A program made the translations under genes and the position numbers. Positions 1-8,742 of a stretch of 22,202 nt of DNA are shown piece after piece. The notes below the pieces were generated by a model. It searched no databases and was not told the DNA's origin. It was given only the letters and a program-made list of their open reading frames with translations. Every line of letters begins with the position of its first letter. Position 1 is the stretch's first letter. The stretch is from NCBI GenBank assembly GCA_003514305.1, contig DORE01000145.1, forward strand, positions 1 through 22,202, written 5' to 3'. The stretch comes from Gammaproteobacteria bacterium. Its GTDB lineage: Bacteria > Pseudomonadota > Gammaproteobacteria > Pseudomonadales > Pseudohongiellaceae.

Positions 1-1338
1 CATACCTGGCCACGGGCCCAGCGACGCAATCGCGACCTTACCTACAATCCGATGTCCTACGAGGATTTCAAGATCGAATATGCTGGGCTCGACTGGGACA
101 GCTATTTTGCTGCAGCGGGAATTGAAAGTCTTACAGATCTCAATGTTTCATATCCTAGTGCCATGTCACCCATTATGGATCTTGTTGCCACTCTCCCAAT
201 TGAGGAGTGGAAGAGCTTCATGACCTATCGCTTTATTGTCGATAGCGCTAGCGTGCTCTCCGAAGAAATCGATCAAGAGGCTTTCCGCTTTTACTCAACC
301 GTGCTCAATGGCGTGCCCGAGCAGCGCGAACGCTGGGAGCGTGGCGTAATGCGGGTGGGCTCTCTGAACAGTCTGGGCGAAGCGATTGGGCAGGTTTACG
401 TCCAGCGCCACTTTCCCGAATCGGCCAAGACACAGATGGATGAGTTGGTAGAAAACCTGCGCGCCGCGCTGCGTCAGAGCATTGAGCAAAACGACTGGAT
501 GAGCGCCGACACGAAAGAAGAGGCTTATAAAAAATTGGAAGCCTTCAGGCCCAAAATCGCCTATCCGGACGAGTGGAAAGATCTCTCCTCGATCGCGATT
601 AGCCGAGAAAATCTGTTTCAGAATGCGCAGAACATACGGATGTTCAACTACGAGGATGAAATTAGCCGGCTTGGGAAGCCGACCAACCGTGAGGAATGGG
701 GCATGACGCCGCAGACTGTCAATGCCTACTATAATCCTTCTTTCAACGAGATTGTCTTCCCAGCAGGTATTTTACAACCTCCGTTTTTCGATCCAGCTGC
801 CGATCTCGCCGTCAACTACGGGGGAATCGGTGCTGTGATCGGTCACGAGATGGGTCACGGATTCGACGACCAGGGCTCAAAGTCCGATTGGCAGGGAGTT
901 CAGCGTAACTGGTGGACCGACGAGGATCGCGCTAATTTTGAGTCACAAGCTAATGCGCTCGCTGAGCAATACGATCAGTTCGAACCGGTTCCGGGCTACT
1001 TCATCGACGGAAGATTTACCCTCGGGGAAAACATTGGAGACGTAGGCGGTCTGTCGCTGGCCTATCGAGCCTACAAAATGGCGCTGAATGGAGAGGAAGC
1101 TCCGGTGATTGATGGATTGACCGGCGACCAGCGTTTCTTTCTGGCATGGGCCCAAGTCTGGCAACGTAAATACCGCGAAGACGCACTCATACAGCGGCTG
1201 ACGACAGACCCACATTCTCCGTCTAAGTTCAGAGTGAATGGTGTGGTGCGCAACTTCGATGAGTGGTACGACGCTTTCAACGTGCGATCTAGCGATGAGC
1301 TATATTTGCCTCCAGAAGACCGCATCAGGATCTGGTAG
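1..1338 (+). CDS. M13 family zinc metallopeptidase (neprilysin/PepO-like), C-terminal part
   Basis: The reading frame is open from base 1, so the gene begins upstream of the window and the ATG at 52 is internal. The visible part covers the C-terminal half of an M13 (neprilysin/endothelin-converting-enzyme type) endopeptidase, which hydrolyses short peptides, usually in the periplasm or at the cell surface. The zinc site is complete: HEMGH at 844-858 supplies two histidines and the catalytic glutamate, and GENIGD around 1024-1041 supplies the third ligand (Glu) and the conserved Asp. The family's substrate-backbone motif NAYY is at 721-732, followed by the typical stretch NEIVFPAGILQPPFF. The C-terminus RVNGVVRNFDEWYDAFNV with a terminal tryptophan is the usual M13 ending, so the 3' end is intact. 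It is followed by a strong terminator. The signal peptide, if any, lies outside the window. Confidence 0.95.
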   Translation, partial: HTWPRAQRRNRDLTYNPMSYEDFKIEYAGLDWDSYFAAAGIESLTDLNVSYPSAMSPIMDLVATLPIEEWKSFMTYRFIVDSASVLSEEIDQEAFRFYSTVLNGVPEQRERWERGVMRVGSLNSLGEAIGQVYVQRHFPESAKTQMDELVENLRAALRQSIEQNDWMSADTKEEAYKKLEAFRPKIAYPDEWKDLSSIAISRENLFQNAQNIRMFNYEDEISRLGKPTNREEWGMTPQTVNAYYNPSFNEIVFPAGILQPPFFDPAADLAVNYGGIGAVIGHEMGHGFDDQGSKSDWQGVQRNWWTDEDRANFESQANALAEQYDQFEPVPGYFIDGRFTLGENIGDVGGLSLAYRAYKMALNGEEAPVIDGLTGDQRFFLAWAQVWQRKYREDALIQRLTTDPHSPSKFRVNGVVRNFDEWYDAFNVRSSDELYLPPEDRIRIW

Positions 1339-1353
1339 ATCAAAATAGAATAT

Positions 1354-1380
1354 CAGGGTAGTTTGTAGCTACCCTGTTTT
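1354..1380 (+). terminator. Rho-independent terminator after the M13 peptidase gene
   Basis: A perfect 8-bp stem (CAGGGTAG at 1354-1361, CTACCCTG at 1369-1376) with a 7-nt loop is followed by TTTT at 1377-1380. It lies 15 bases after the stop codon. There is no matching T-run on the minus strand, so it should act on plus-strand transcripts only. Confidence 0.8.
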
Positions 1381-1489
1381 GCACTTCAAATAGATGAACT
1401 TTTCAGAAGCCGCCCGATATCATAAAAATCAGGCTTCATTCACTGACCTCCCTGGAATTCTCGACAACGACGCTCTCCTTGATTGCAGG

Positions 1490-3259
1490 TCAGTACGCAA
1501 TGGCATAGGCTTCTCGTCTCGGGTCGGCCGCAGCAGTCAGCACGCCAGTCGCTGGGTCACGGTGAATCATTTGCGCACCTCCGAATGTCGCGGTCCATCC
1601 TTCAATGACGTTAAGCTCATGGCCTCTGGTTTTGAGCTCTAATAAAACCGCTTCAGCGACCCGGTTTTCAATCGCTAGCCTTGCACCTGTTTGGGAACGA
1701 AACCGAGGAGCCTCTATTGCTTGCTGAGGGGTCATGCCAAACATAAGCAAATTATGGGTAATCTGTATGATCGTTTGCGTCTGGCTATCTCCGCCAGGCG
1801 TTCCGAGCGTGAAGGCAAACTCACCATCCGGATATAAAGCCATCATAGGCGACAGAGTATGATAAGGGCGCTTTCTTGGAGCCACCTGATTAGGATGACC
1901 AGCCTCCAAAGTAAACAGTGCGCCGCGATTATGAAGCAGAATCCCGGTAGCTTCGTCCAGTAACCCGGAACCAAACCCAGCAAAATTCGACTGTATCCAG
2001 CTCACCGCGTTACCCCATTGGTCTACCGCAGTTATATAAACGGTGTCTCCCGCATCAGAGCGGCTGCTATTTTGCGAGGGTGCAGCCAACTCACCAAACC
2101 CCGGCGTGACTTCAACAGCGGCAACCGCCATGTCAACTGCCTGTGCTCGTTGCCGCAGATAGCCAGGATCAAGCAGTTGGGGCACTGGAACATTCACCAG
2201 TTCCGGATCTGCTACCCAACGGTCACGGTCAGCGAAAGCCAGCTTTTTTAGCTCTATCAGCGTATGCAGATAATCCGCCGAATTTTGCCCCTGCTGTTCC
2301 AAGTCATAGGACTTCGCCATTTCAAAAAGCGCGAGCTGCGTAACGCCCTGCGTATTCGGTGGCATCACGATAAACACGTGGTCAAGGTAATCTCCTCGAA
2401 GAGGAGTTACCCAGGAAGATGTATGATTGGAAAAATCTTCGGGGCGCAGGTAACCACCCTGCTCAGTGATAAAAGCCGATAACTTTTCGGCGATAACGCC
2501 CTCATAGAAGCCCTCCTTGCCCCGGGTGGCCAAGATCTCCAGTGAATCTGCCAAGGCCGGATTTCTCAGCAAGCTGCCCACCGGAGGCGCGGCGGCGTTC
2601 GGGAGGTACAGATCCAGACCAGCCTGATTGAGGTTGGATCCCTGTTCTTCGAAATCCCGTGCTAATCGGGTCGATACTGCAAATCCATTGCGAGCGTAGT
2701 CAATCCCTGTTGCTAGCAAATCATCCAAATTCATGCTGCCATATCTATCATGTGCATCGAACCAGCCAGCCACGGCACCGGGCACGCTGACCGACAGTGG
2801 TCCGGTTTCTGGGATTTGATCAGCCCCGGCCGCTGCAAAAAATTCGGGAGTTGCGAGGGCTCCCGACCGACCACTGGCGTTGAGCGCCGTGATCTCGCCC
2901 GTATCTCCATCGTAAAAAATCCCGAATGCATCACCCCCTATCCCGTTCATGTGCGGACGCACGACAGCCAACACTCCTGCCATCGCAATTACGGCGTCCG
3001 TCGCATTTCCGCCGCTTTGCAAAATCTTAAGCCCAGCCTGTGCAGCCAGAGGATGTCCCGCAGAAACCGCGCCAATCCTGCCTCGCACGTCCGGTCTATT
3101 CTGTAGGGCATATTCGGTAGTTAAGGGAGATTGAGCCGTACCCAATTTCGCAGCCAATTCTGACTCAAAAGGATCCGGTTGTGCTTCACCACAGGATGTC
3201 AGACCCAGTGCTAGAACACAGATTGTAAAGAAAAGATGACGAGTTTGTGTTCCCAACAT
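1490..3259 (-). CDS. Gamma-glutamyltransferase family protein, lipoprotein
   Basis: This is a 589-residue member of the gamma-glutamyltranspeptidase (Ntn-hydrolase) family, which cleaves gamma-glutamyl amide bonds such as that of glutathione and transfers or hydrolyses the gamma-glutamyl group. The N-terminus is a lipoprotein signal with lipobox LTSC (Cys about residue 23), so the protein is predicted to be membrane-anchored on the periplasmic side. The large-subunit signature NGIGGDAFG and a tail RRPYHTLSPM-like segment (RKRPYHTLSP) are present. The autocleavage/nucleophile threonine is predicted at Thr406 in GDTVYITAVD, aligned with the E. coli TTHYSVVD segment. The glycine-rich GTPGGDSQTQ stands where classical enzymes have PGGSG. 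The length matches the family. GGAG lies 7 bases before the ATG. The exact substrate is open: some paralogues act as acylases or on other gamma-glutamyl compounds. Confidence 0.93.
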   Translation of the reverse strand: MLGTQTRHLFFTICVLALGLTSCGEAQPDPFESELAAKLGTAQSPLTTEYALQNRPDVRGRIGAVSAGHPLAAQAGLKILQSGGNATDAVIAMAGVLAVVRPHMNGIGGDAFGIFYDGDTGEITALNASGRSGALATPEFFAAAGADQIPETGPLSVSVPGAVAGWFDAHDRYGSMNLDDLLATGIDYARNGFAVSTRLARDFEEQGSNLNQAGLDLYLPNAAAPPVGSLLRNPALADSLEILATRGKEGFYEGVIAEKLSAFITEQGGYLRPEDFSNHTSSWVTPLRGDYLDHVFIVMPPNTQGVTQLALFEMAKSYDLEQQGQNSADYLHTLIELKKLAFADRDRWVADPELVNVPVPQLLDPGYLRQRAQAVDMAVAAVEVTPGFGELAAPSQNSSRSDAGDTVYITAVDQWGNAVSWIQSNFAGFGSGLLDEATGILLHNRGALFTLEAGHPNQVAPRKRPYHTLSPMMALYPDGEFAFTLGTPGGDSQTQTIIQITHNLLMFGMTPQQAIEAPRFRSQTGARLAIENRVAEAVLLELKTRGHELNVIEGWTATFGGAQMIHRDPATGVLTAAADPRREAYAIAY

Positions 3260-3665
3260 TATGGAGCTCCAGAAAACGACAGGCCGATCAACAGTATAAA
3301 CTTAAGTCCCAGCGAGGATGAATAGACAGTCACTGACAGTAACTGCGTCCGCAGCTTACCGGGATCATCTACTTTGCTGATAGTGATGATTTAGTGAGTC
3401 GAAATGTGTTCCGATTGTTCGAAAAGAGTAATAATTCCCGATAAATGCTTAATTGGCTTCTCTATATAGCTTCGCGCACCTGCCGTCCTGGCAGGCGGTT
3501 GCCGGCATAAGCAATAATGCACCAGTGGCAGATATAGCGTACGCCAAATGATATGTGACCGCCTAATGTTTGGCGCTCCGACAACTCAGTGCGTAAGATA
3601 GATTCCCCGATTGTGAAGGCTGTGACGAACTAATTTCACTTTCCAAAGCGAACAAGAAGTAAACT
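3260..3665. other. Intergenic region between divergent gamma-glutamyltransferase and NCS1 permease genes
   Basis: These 406 bases must hold the promoters of both divergent units. No open frame here looks coding and no box pair was good enough to name as a promoter. One perfect small hairpin is present at 3479-3495 (CCTGCC, loop GTCCT, GGCAGG), followed by the palindrome TGCCGGCA. Its role is unknown; it has no T-run, so it is not a terminator. Confidence 0.5.
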
Positions 3666-4964
3666 TTGAACCGATTCATCCAACAGTTTGACGAGAGCGC
3701 TCGAACTGCAGTCACGCAAGATGAGACCGTGCCCGGCTGGTCTGTAGGCCTCGTCCTTTTCGGCATTTGCTTAACCCTTCCTACTTTGTATACCGGGGCA
3801 ATCACTGCTGGACAACTGGGTTTCGTCAATACCGCAAAAGCGATCGGATTAGCCTCAGCGGTGCTTGCCTTGATGTCAATTCCTGCTGCGATTGTTGGTG
3901 CAAGAACCAGACTCAGCAGCTATCTCATCATAGAATTTGTTTTCGGAAGAAAAGGCTCTGATTATGTCAATGCCTTGCTAGCTTTTTCCTTGTTGGGATG
4001 GTTCGCGGTGACAGCAGGATTCTTTGGTCAGACGCTCGCGATTGCGCTCAGTGAAATATGGGACCTTTCGCTACGTACTTGGCCCCTCACCCTTATCTCT
4101 TCCCTACTGATCTTATTAACTACCCTATTCGGATTCAGGGCTATTGACCGCCTGGCCCTCTTTGCTGTCCCTTTGCTGGTCTGTTTTCTGATTTATGTGA
4201 GCATGCTTGCCATGACAGGCGTAAGTTGGGGTACGGTGCTTAGCATCCAAGGCACTAATCCGGACTACTTTTTTACCGCCGTCTCTACGGTAATTGGTAG
4301 CCTCATAGTCGGTGTAGTATTGATGCCCGATCTGTCGAGGTATGCCCGCACTACGGCAGACTGTGTCTCCGCCTCACTGCTGGGCAATGGCCTGGGCAAT
4401 TTCTTTGCCATGCTCATGGGGGTGCTGCCAGCCATGGTCACTGGCCTATTAGATCCAATGGCATACATGATCCACCTTGGACTAGTCGGCAGCGCATTCA
4501 TTATTCTGGTCTTCGCTACCTGGACAACCAATAGCGTAAATCTATACAGCACAACGCTGGCCGTTGCCGTTGTCAGGACGAAAACGCCAGAATGGCAGCT
4601 GATGCTCGCCAGCGGGGTTGTCGGAACGGGCCTGGCCGTCCTGGGCATCACAGAACATTTTATCGTGTTTCTAGAATGGTTGGGTGTTATTGTCCCGCCG
4701 ATCGCAGGCATTTACCTGGTCGACTACTTCGTGCTCAGACAACGGCGGTTCTCACCAGACTTGCGCGAAGGCGTTCCTGACTATGACAAGGCGGCGATGG
4801 TCGCTTGGGTCATTGGCACAATAATATCAGCGATTATGTTTCTGACCGAGTCATCGTTTTCTAATATTCCAAGTCTCGACGCTCTGGTGGTGACAGCTCC
4901 AATTTACCTCGCCTGTCGCAAACGCTGGCCGTCGTCACTCAGCCGGAGCCTATCCGCACCATGA
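3666..4964 (+). CDS. NCS1 family (CodB-like) purine/cytosine permease
   Basis: This 432-residue, strongly hydrophobic protein fits the nucleobase:cation symporter-1 family, which imports cytosine, purines, allantoin, hydantoins and related heterocycles with H+ or Na+. The N-terminal pattern is characteristic: a short cytoplasmic lead, then VPGWSVGLVLFGICLTLPT and a small-residue-rich first helix. Roughly 12 membrane segments can be read along the chain, in line with the family. Translation must start at TTG 3666, because an in-frame TAA lies at 3660-3662 and no ATG follows in the hydrophilic N-terminus. A purine-rich AAGAAG lies 7-8 bases upstream. The stop overlaps the start of the next gene in an ATGA, which implies one operon with the HyuA-like and DUF917 genes. 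The substrate cannot be read from sequence; the downstream genes point to a hydantoin-like ring. Confidence 0.88.
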   Translation: MNRFIQQFDESARTAVTQDETVPGWSVGLVLFGICLTLPTLYTGAITAGQLGFVNTAKAIGLASAVLALMSIPAAIVGARTRLSSYLIIEFVFGRKGSDYVNALLAFSLLGWFAVTAGFFGQTLAIALSEIWDLSLRTWPLTLISSLLILLTTLFGFRAIDRLALFAVPLLVCFLIYVSMLAMTGVSWGTVLSIQGTNPDYFFTAVSTVIGSLIVGVVLMPDLSRYARTTADCVSASLLGNGLGNFFAMLMGVLPAMVTGLLDPMAYMIHLGLVGSAFIILVFATWTTNSVNLYSTTLAVAVVRTKTPEWQLMLASGVVGTGLAVLGITEHFIVFLEWLGVIVPPIAGIYLVDYFVLRQRRFSPDLREGVPDYDKAAMVAWVIGTIISAIMFLTESSFSNIPSLDALVVTAPIYLACRKRWPSSLSRSLSAP

Positions 4965-6505
4965 GAATCGGTATAGACGTCGGTGGCACCCACACTGATG
5001 CAGTTCTCATGGATGGCATGGAAATCTTGTGCGCCCACAAAGCCCTGACCAGCAACGATGTGCGTCAGGGCATCATTGACGCACTGGACCAAGTGATGAC
5101 TGAAGGGCGGGTCGATTTGAATGCGATTAAGGCAGTTATGATCGGCACGACACACTTTACCAATGCTATTATTGAAAGAAGGCAGCTGAGCCCAACAGCC
5201 ATTATCAGAGCCTGTCTCCCGACTGGCTCGGGCCTCCCTCCAATGTGCGACTGGCCGTCGGACATCGCCTCCGTGCTGGGTTATCACGGCTACATGATCG
5301 GCGGCGGACATCTGTTTGACGGCAGGCAAATCTCTTCTATCGATGAGACGGCCCTTGATCAGGCGATCACCGACATTATCTACAACGGAGTGAAATCCAT
5401 TGCAGTGTCTGCAGCTTTTTCTCCGGCTAATAATCTTCATGAACTCAAGATTGCAGCGCAAATCAGACGCCGCATACCTGACGCCAGTATATCTATGAGC
5501 CATGAAATTGGCCGTCTGGGCATTCTTGAACGCGAAAATGCGGCACTGCTTAATGCGAGCCTCAGCGAACTCGCAGCAAAAGTAGTATCTAGCATGGAGG
5601 CCGCACTCACTGAACGCGGCTTACAGTGCCCATTTTTTGTCAGTCAGAATGATGGCACCCTTATGTCTGCCAAATTTATCGCACGCTATCCAGCCCTGAC
5701 TTTCTCCAGCGGGCCAACCAATAGTCTTCGAGGCGCAGCGGTTCTGTCCGGGATGAAAGATGCTTTGGTTGTCGACATCGGCGGAACCACCCTGGACGTC
5801 GGAGTTCTGTCTAACGGATTTCCCAGAGAGAGTAACAGTCATATAGCCGTCGGCGGAGTGCGCACCAATTTCCGAATGCCCGACATTCTTCCCATCGGCC
5901 TGGGCGGCGGCAGCCTGGTTACCGATGAGGGCGCAAGGGTGGGACCACAGTCCGTCGGCCATAAACTGGTGAGCGAGGCCATAGTATTCGGCGGTTCAAC
6001 CCTGACGGCGACCGATATCGCAGTAGCGAATGGCTCAGTCAAAGTCGGAAACACGTCCCTTGTGCAGACGCTGGACCCTGCTTTGGTGGAGCGGTCAACG
6101 AAGCGTATCCATGACATCATAGACGAAGCCATCGACAAAATGCGCCCCAGTGAAACGCCCGTTCCTGTCATCCTTGTCGGTGGCGGCGCGATTCTTGTGT
6201 CCCGTGAGTTAGACACCGCTTCCAGCGTTATCGTGCCAGACCATGCGGGCGTGGCTAATGCCGTTGGTGCGGCAATTGCTCAGGTGGGGGGCGAAGTCGA
6301 ACAAATCGTCAGCTTCAGCAAACAAGACAGGGCTCACGCGCTGGAAGACCTAACCCAGCAAGCACAGGCCAAAGCGATAGCCGCAGGCGCCGACCCTAAG
6401 TCACTTAGGCTGCTGGACATCGAAGAAACTAGCGTAAGCTACATGGATGATGAAGCTGTAAGAATTCGGATCAAGGTTGTCGGAGAGCTTCGTCACACGA
6501 AATGA
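4961..6505 (+). CDS. Hydantoinase/oxoprolinase family protein (HyuA type)
   Basis: A 514-residue member of the hydantoinase A/oxoprolinase family, an ASKHA-fold ATPase group that opens cyclic amides (hydantoins, 5-oxoproline) using ATP. The N-terminal domain begins MRIGIDVGGTHTDAVL, the phosphate-1 loop. A second phosphate loop, VVDIGGTTLDVGVL, lies around residue 270, the glycine-rich GLGGGSLV around 310, and the adenosine-type motif VILVGGGA near 405. FSSGPTNSLRGAA matches the family's SGP signature. At 514 residues it is the short form, lacking the C-terminal extension of full HyuA/5-oxoprolinase. No HyuB-type partner is adjacent. Its ATG overlaps the permease stop (ATGA at 4961-4964) and its stop overlaps the next start (ATGA at 6502-6505), so translation is probably coupled. 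The substrate is not known. Confidence 0.92.
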   Translation: MRIGIDVGGTHTDAVLMDGMEILCAHKALTSNDVRQGIIDALDQVMTEGRVDLNAIKAVMIGTTHFTNAIIERRQLSPTAIIRACLPTGSGLPPMCDWPSDIASVLGYHGYMIGGGHLFDGRQISSIDETALDQAITDIIYNGVKSIAVSAAFSPANNLHELKIAAQIRRRIPDASISMSHEIGRLGILERENAALLNASLSELAAKVVSSMEAALTERGLQCPFFVSQNDGTLMSAKFIARYPALTFSSGPTNSLRGAAVLSGMKDALVVDIGGTTLDVGVLSNGFPRESNSHIAVGGVRTNFRMPDILPIGLGGGSLVTDEGARVGPQSVGHKLVSEAIVFGGSTLTATDIAVANGSVKVGNTSLVQTLDPALVERSTKRIHDIIDEAIDKMRPSETPVPVILVGGGAILVSRELDTASSVIVPDHAGVANAVGAAIAQVGGEVEQIVSFSKQDRAHALEDLTQQAQAKAIAAGADPKSLRLLDIEETSVSYMDDEAVRIRIKVVGELRHTK

Positions 6506-7599
6506 AGACTATTGGAGCGGAACACATAAAGGATTTATGCAACGGCGCAGCATTTCTCGCAACCGGCGGAGGCGGCGATCCTTATATTTCGCAATTACTG
6601 GCAGAACGGATACTACATCAGTATGGTCCAGCCCAACTAATCTCTCCGGATGATCTACCAGACGAAGCGTTTGTGGTAAGCATTGGTATGGTTGGCGCAC
6701 CCACGGTTACCCTTGAGCAGCTACCCACCGTTGATGAGGCAATCTCCGCTCTTAACCGGTATGAAGCCGTCACGGATAAACATATCGACGCCGTCATTCC
6801 GTTCGAAATCGGCGGCGGAAACAGCACCATCCCGCCCTTTGTTGCTGCGATGAAAGGAATTCCCTGCGTCGATGGGGACGGCATGGGCAGGGCGCTGCCT
6901 GAGGCCCAGATGATGACTTTCCCAATCTATGGCGTCAAACCGACACCTGCCATTATTGTCGATTCATTTGGCAACTCGGAGCTGCTGGAATGCGCAGACG
7001 CGCTGAGCTTCGAAAAAGAAATTCGGGCGAAGGCAGTAGCTATGGGAGGCATGATCACTTCCGCAGAACACGGCATGACCGGCGCTCTGGTGAAGCGCAG
7101 TGCGGTTCCGCATACCCTTAGCTTCGCGACTAAACTCGGCGCGCTGCTTCGACAACACGATGGCATTATTGATGCAATCGAACCGGACCTTTTTGCTCTG
7201 TTTAATGCCAGCGACTACGGGGTAATCAAGCGCCTTTTCACCGGCAAGGTCGTCGATACCACACGCAAGATTATTAGTGGATACGACGTCGGCACAGCCA
7301 CGTTGCAGAGCTTTAATGACGCCAGCCGCAAAATGGAGATCCTGATTAGAAACGAGTATCTCGTCGCCAGCATTAATGGGCGGACGGTAGCCAGCGTACC
7401 GGATCTTATCTGCATCGTGGAGCAGGAAACGGCGCGACCTCTAAATGCTGAACGAATGCGGTATGGACAAAGGGTAGCCGTTTTCGGCATCGGTTGTACC
7501 CACCACTATCGCACTGCGCGGGCACTGTCAGTAACAGAGCCTCGCGCCTTTGGGTTTGACCTCGACTACATTCCCTTAGAAGAGATCGACTTTCCCTAG
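6502..7599 (+). CDS. DUF917 family protein (S-methyl-thiohydantoin desulfurase-like)
   Basis: A 365-residue protein of the DUF917 family, whose domains are also named S-methyl-thiohydantoin desulfurase N and C. The N-terminal glycine-rich FLATGGGGDPYI (residues about 18-29) and the central VDGDGMGRALPEAQM with downstream FPIYG are typical. The length fits the whole family, so it looks complete. Members are commonly adjacent or fused to HyuA-type proteins, as here. The start overlaps the HyuA stop in ATGA, making this the third gene of a coupled operon. A role in handling the ring carbonyl or thiocarbonyl of a hydantoin-like compound is inferred from family and context, not from visible catalytic residues. 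The stop codon is only 3 bases from the stop of the convergent serine hydrolase gene. Confidence 0.9.
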   Translation: MKTIGAEHIKDLCNGAAFLATGGGGDPYISQLLAERILHQYGPAQLISPDDLPDEAFVVSIGMVGAPTVTLEQLPTVDEAISALNRYEAVTDKHIDAVIPFEIGGGNSTIPPFVAAMKGIPCVDGDGMGRALPEAQMMTFPIYGVKPTPAIIVDSFGNSELLECADALSFEKEIRAKAVAMGGMITSAEHGMTGALVKRSAVPHTLSFATKLGALLRQHDGIIDAIEPDLFALFNASDYGVIKRLFTGKVVDTTRKIISGYDVGTATLQSFNDASRKMEILIRNEYLVASINGRTVASVPDLICIVEQETARPLNAERMRYGQRVAVFGIGCTHHYRTARALSVTEPRAFGFDLDYIPLEEIDFP

Positions 7600-7602
7600 T
7601 TA

Positions 7603-8742
7603 TTATCTCGAGCTGAGATAAAGCCGCTCGATCTCCCATGACAAGAGTGACGGAGAGAGGCTGACATCATTACACAGCAGGATAGTAGAAAATTGTTCCG
7701 TGGGATAACGCGCATAAAAAGTGGCCACTCCGAGCCACCCGCCACCGTGATAGATCCGCTCTTTACCGTTCGCTCTGCCGATGTTCTGGCCATTGGCATA
7801 CAGCGTATTCGGTGCGGAGGGCATGGGGCTGTTGGGAGTCAGAAACTGCGCCATCAACGCTTCGGGATTGAGGCCCAGAGTCGGCTTATAAAAGTGAGCG
7901 TCCCAAAGCGCCAGGTCGTCTAGATTGGTATGTAAACCACCATCTCCGACCCAGAAGAGATTGGTCATATCAGTCACATAACCGCCGGCCTCGGGGCGAT
8001 AGCCGCTAGCTCTGTTCTTTACGATTTCAACCGGATCGTCACTGAAAAAAGTGCTGCTCATGCCAAGAGGCTCAAAGATCTTTCTGGCGGCGTATTCCCG
8101 CAAAGATTCGCCGGACACTTCCTCTACCAGCATAGAAAGCAGGAAATATCCCAGGTTGCTGTAGCGATAGGATTCATCCGGTGGTTGTCGCAACGGGATC
8201 TGCTTCACCACGTCGAAGAACTCGTCAATACTCAAATAATCTTCATTGCCAAGGCGAAAAAACCCTCCGGCAACAGACTCAAGGTTAAGCCCGCCCTCGA
8301 CTGGACCGTCTTCACCTCCAGAGACAAAGTCATAGTCTGCCATACCGGCTGTGTGCCCGAGCACCGCATTGATACTGACCGAGTAGCCGTAGCTGCGTAG
8401 CTCTGGCAAATATATTCGAATGTCTTCTTCGAGGTCGACCATACCTTCTTCAGCCAACAATAAAACCGCAAACGCGGTAACCTGCTTTGACAAAGATCCG
8501 GTTCGATGCACCTGCGTACCATCCAGCGGAACGTCTAATTCGAGATTAGCCAGCCCATAGCCTGACCGGTGAACCAATTCGCCTTTCACAATCACACCAA
8601 CACTGCAGCCAGGATCAGTAACAGCATCTATATGAGCAAAAACGGCATCTACCCTATCGCTGAATTCATCGGCCGTAGCTAATGAGGGAGTCAGAATTGC
8701 AATGAGTGTTGTGCCCAAAATTCGATTGAGAAAACTTGTCAC
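7603..8742 (-). CDS. Exported beta-lactamase-fold serine hydrolase (class C / PBP-like)
   Basis: A 379-residue serine hydrolase of the beta-lactamase/penicillin-binding-protein C type, a family that includes esterases, D-aminopeptidases and carboxypeptidases as well as AmpC. All three active-site motifs are present: SLSK (Ser83-Lys86), the YSN box (Tyr194-Asn196) and HGG at 332-334 in place of KTG. HGG is usual for esterase or peptidase members rather than true AmpC enzymes, so antibiotic resistance should not be assumed. The GTG at 8742 was chosen because GGAG (plus-strand 8752-8755) sits 9 bases upstream. A TTG 15 bases earlier has its purine run only 1 base away. From the GTG, a Sec signal peptide ending near SLATA is seen, so the enzyme is predicted to be periplasmic. 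It is convergent with the DUF917 operon. Confidence 0.9.
   Translation of the reverse strand: MTSFLNRILGTTLIAILTPSLATADEFSDRVDAVFAHIDAVTDPGCSVGVIVKGELVHRSGYGLANLELDVPLDGTQVHRTGSLSKQVTAFAVLLLAEEGMVDLEEDIRIYLPELRSYGYSVSINAVLGHTAGMADYDFVSGGEDGPVEGGLNLESVAGGFFRLGNEDYLSIDEFFDVVKQIPLRQPPDESYRYSNLGYFLLSMLVEEVSGESLREYAARKIFEPLGMSSTFFSDDPVEIVKNRASGYRPEAGGYVTDMTNLFWVGDGGLHTNLDDLALWDAHFYKPTLGLNPEALMAQFLTPNSPMPSAPNTLYANGQNIGRANGKERIYHGGGWLGVATFYARYPTEQFSTILLCNDVSLSPSLLSWEIERLYLSSR

Noticed and set aside
1394..1642. Plus-strand 82-codon open frame overlapping the end of the gamma-glutamyltransferase gene
   Set aside because: It lies mostly antisense to the conserved C-terminus of the gamma-glutamyltransferase, has no recognisable domain and no ribosome binding site.
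3463..3468. TATATA as the -10 box of the NCS1 permease operon
   Set aside because: No acceptable -35 lies 16-18 bases upstream, and the leader would be about 190 bases; the evidence is too weak to call.
7603..7621. Hairpin TTATCTC/GAGATAA between the convergent DUF917 and serine hydrolase genes
   Set aside because: The stem is AT-rich with a 5-nt loop and lacks a T-run on either strand, and it overlaps the hydrolase stop codon, so it is not called a terminator.
7603..8742. Beta-lactamase resistance gene
   Set aside because: The fold matches, but the third motif is HGG and the sequence looks like the esterase/peptidase branch; resistance is not supported.
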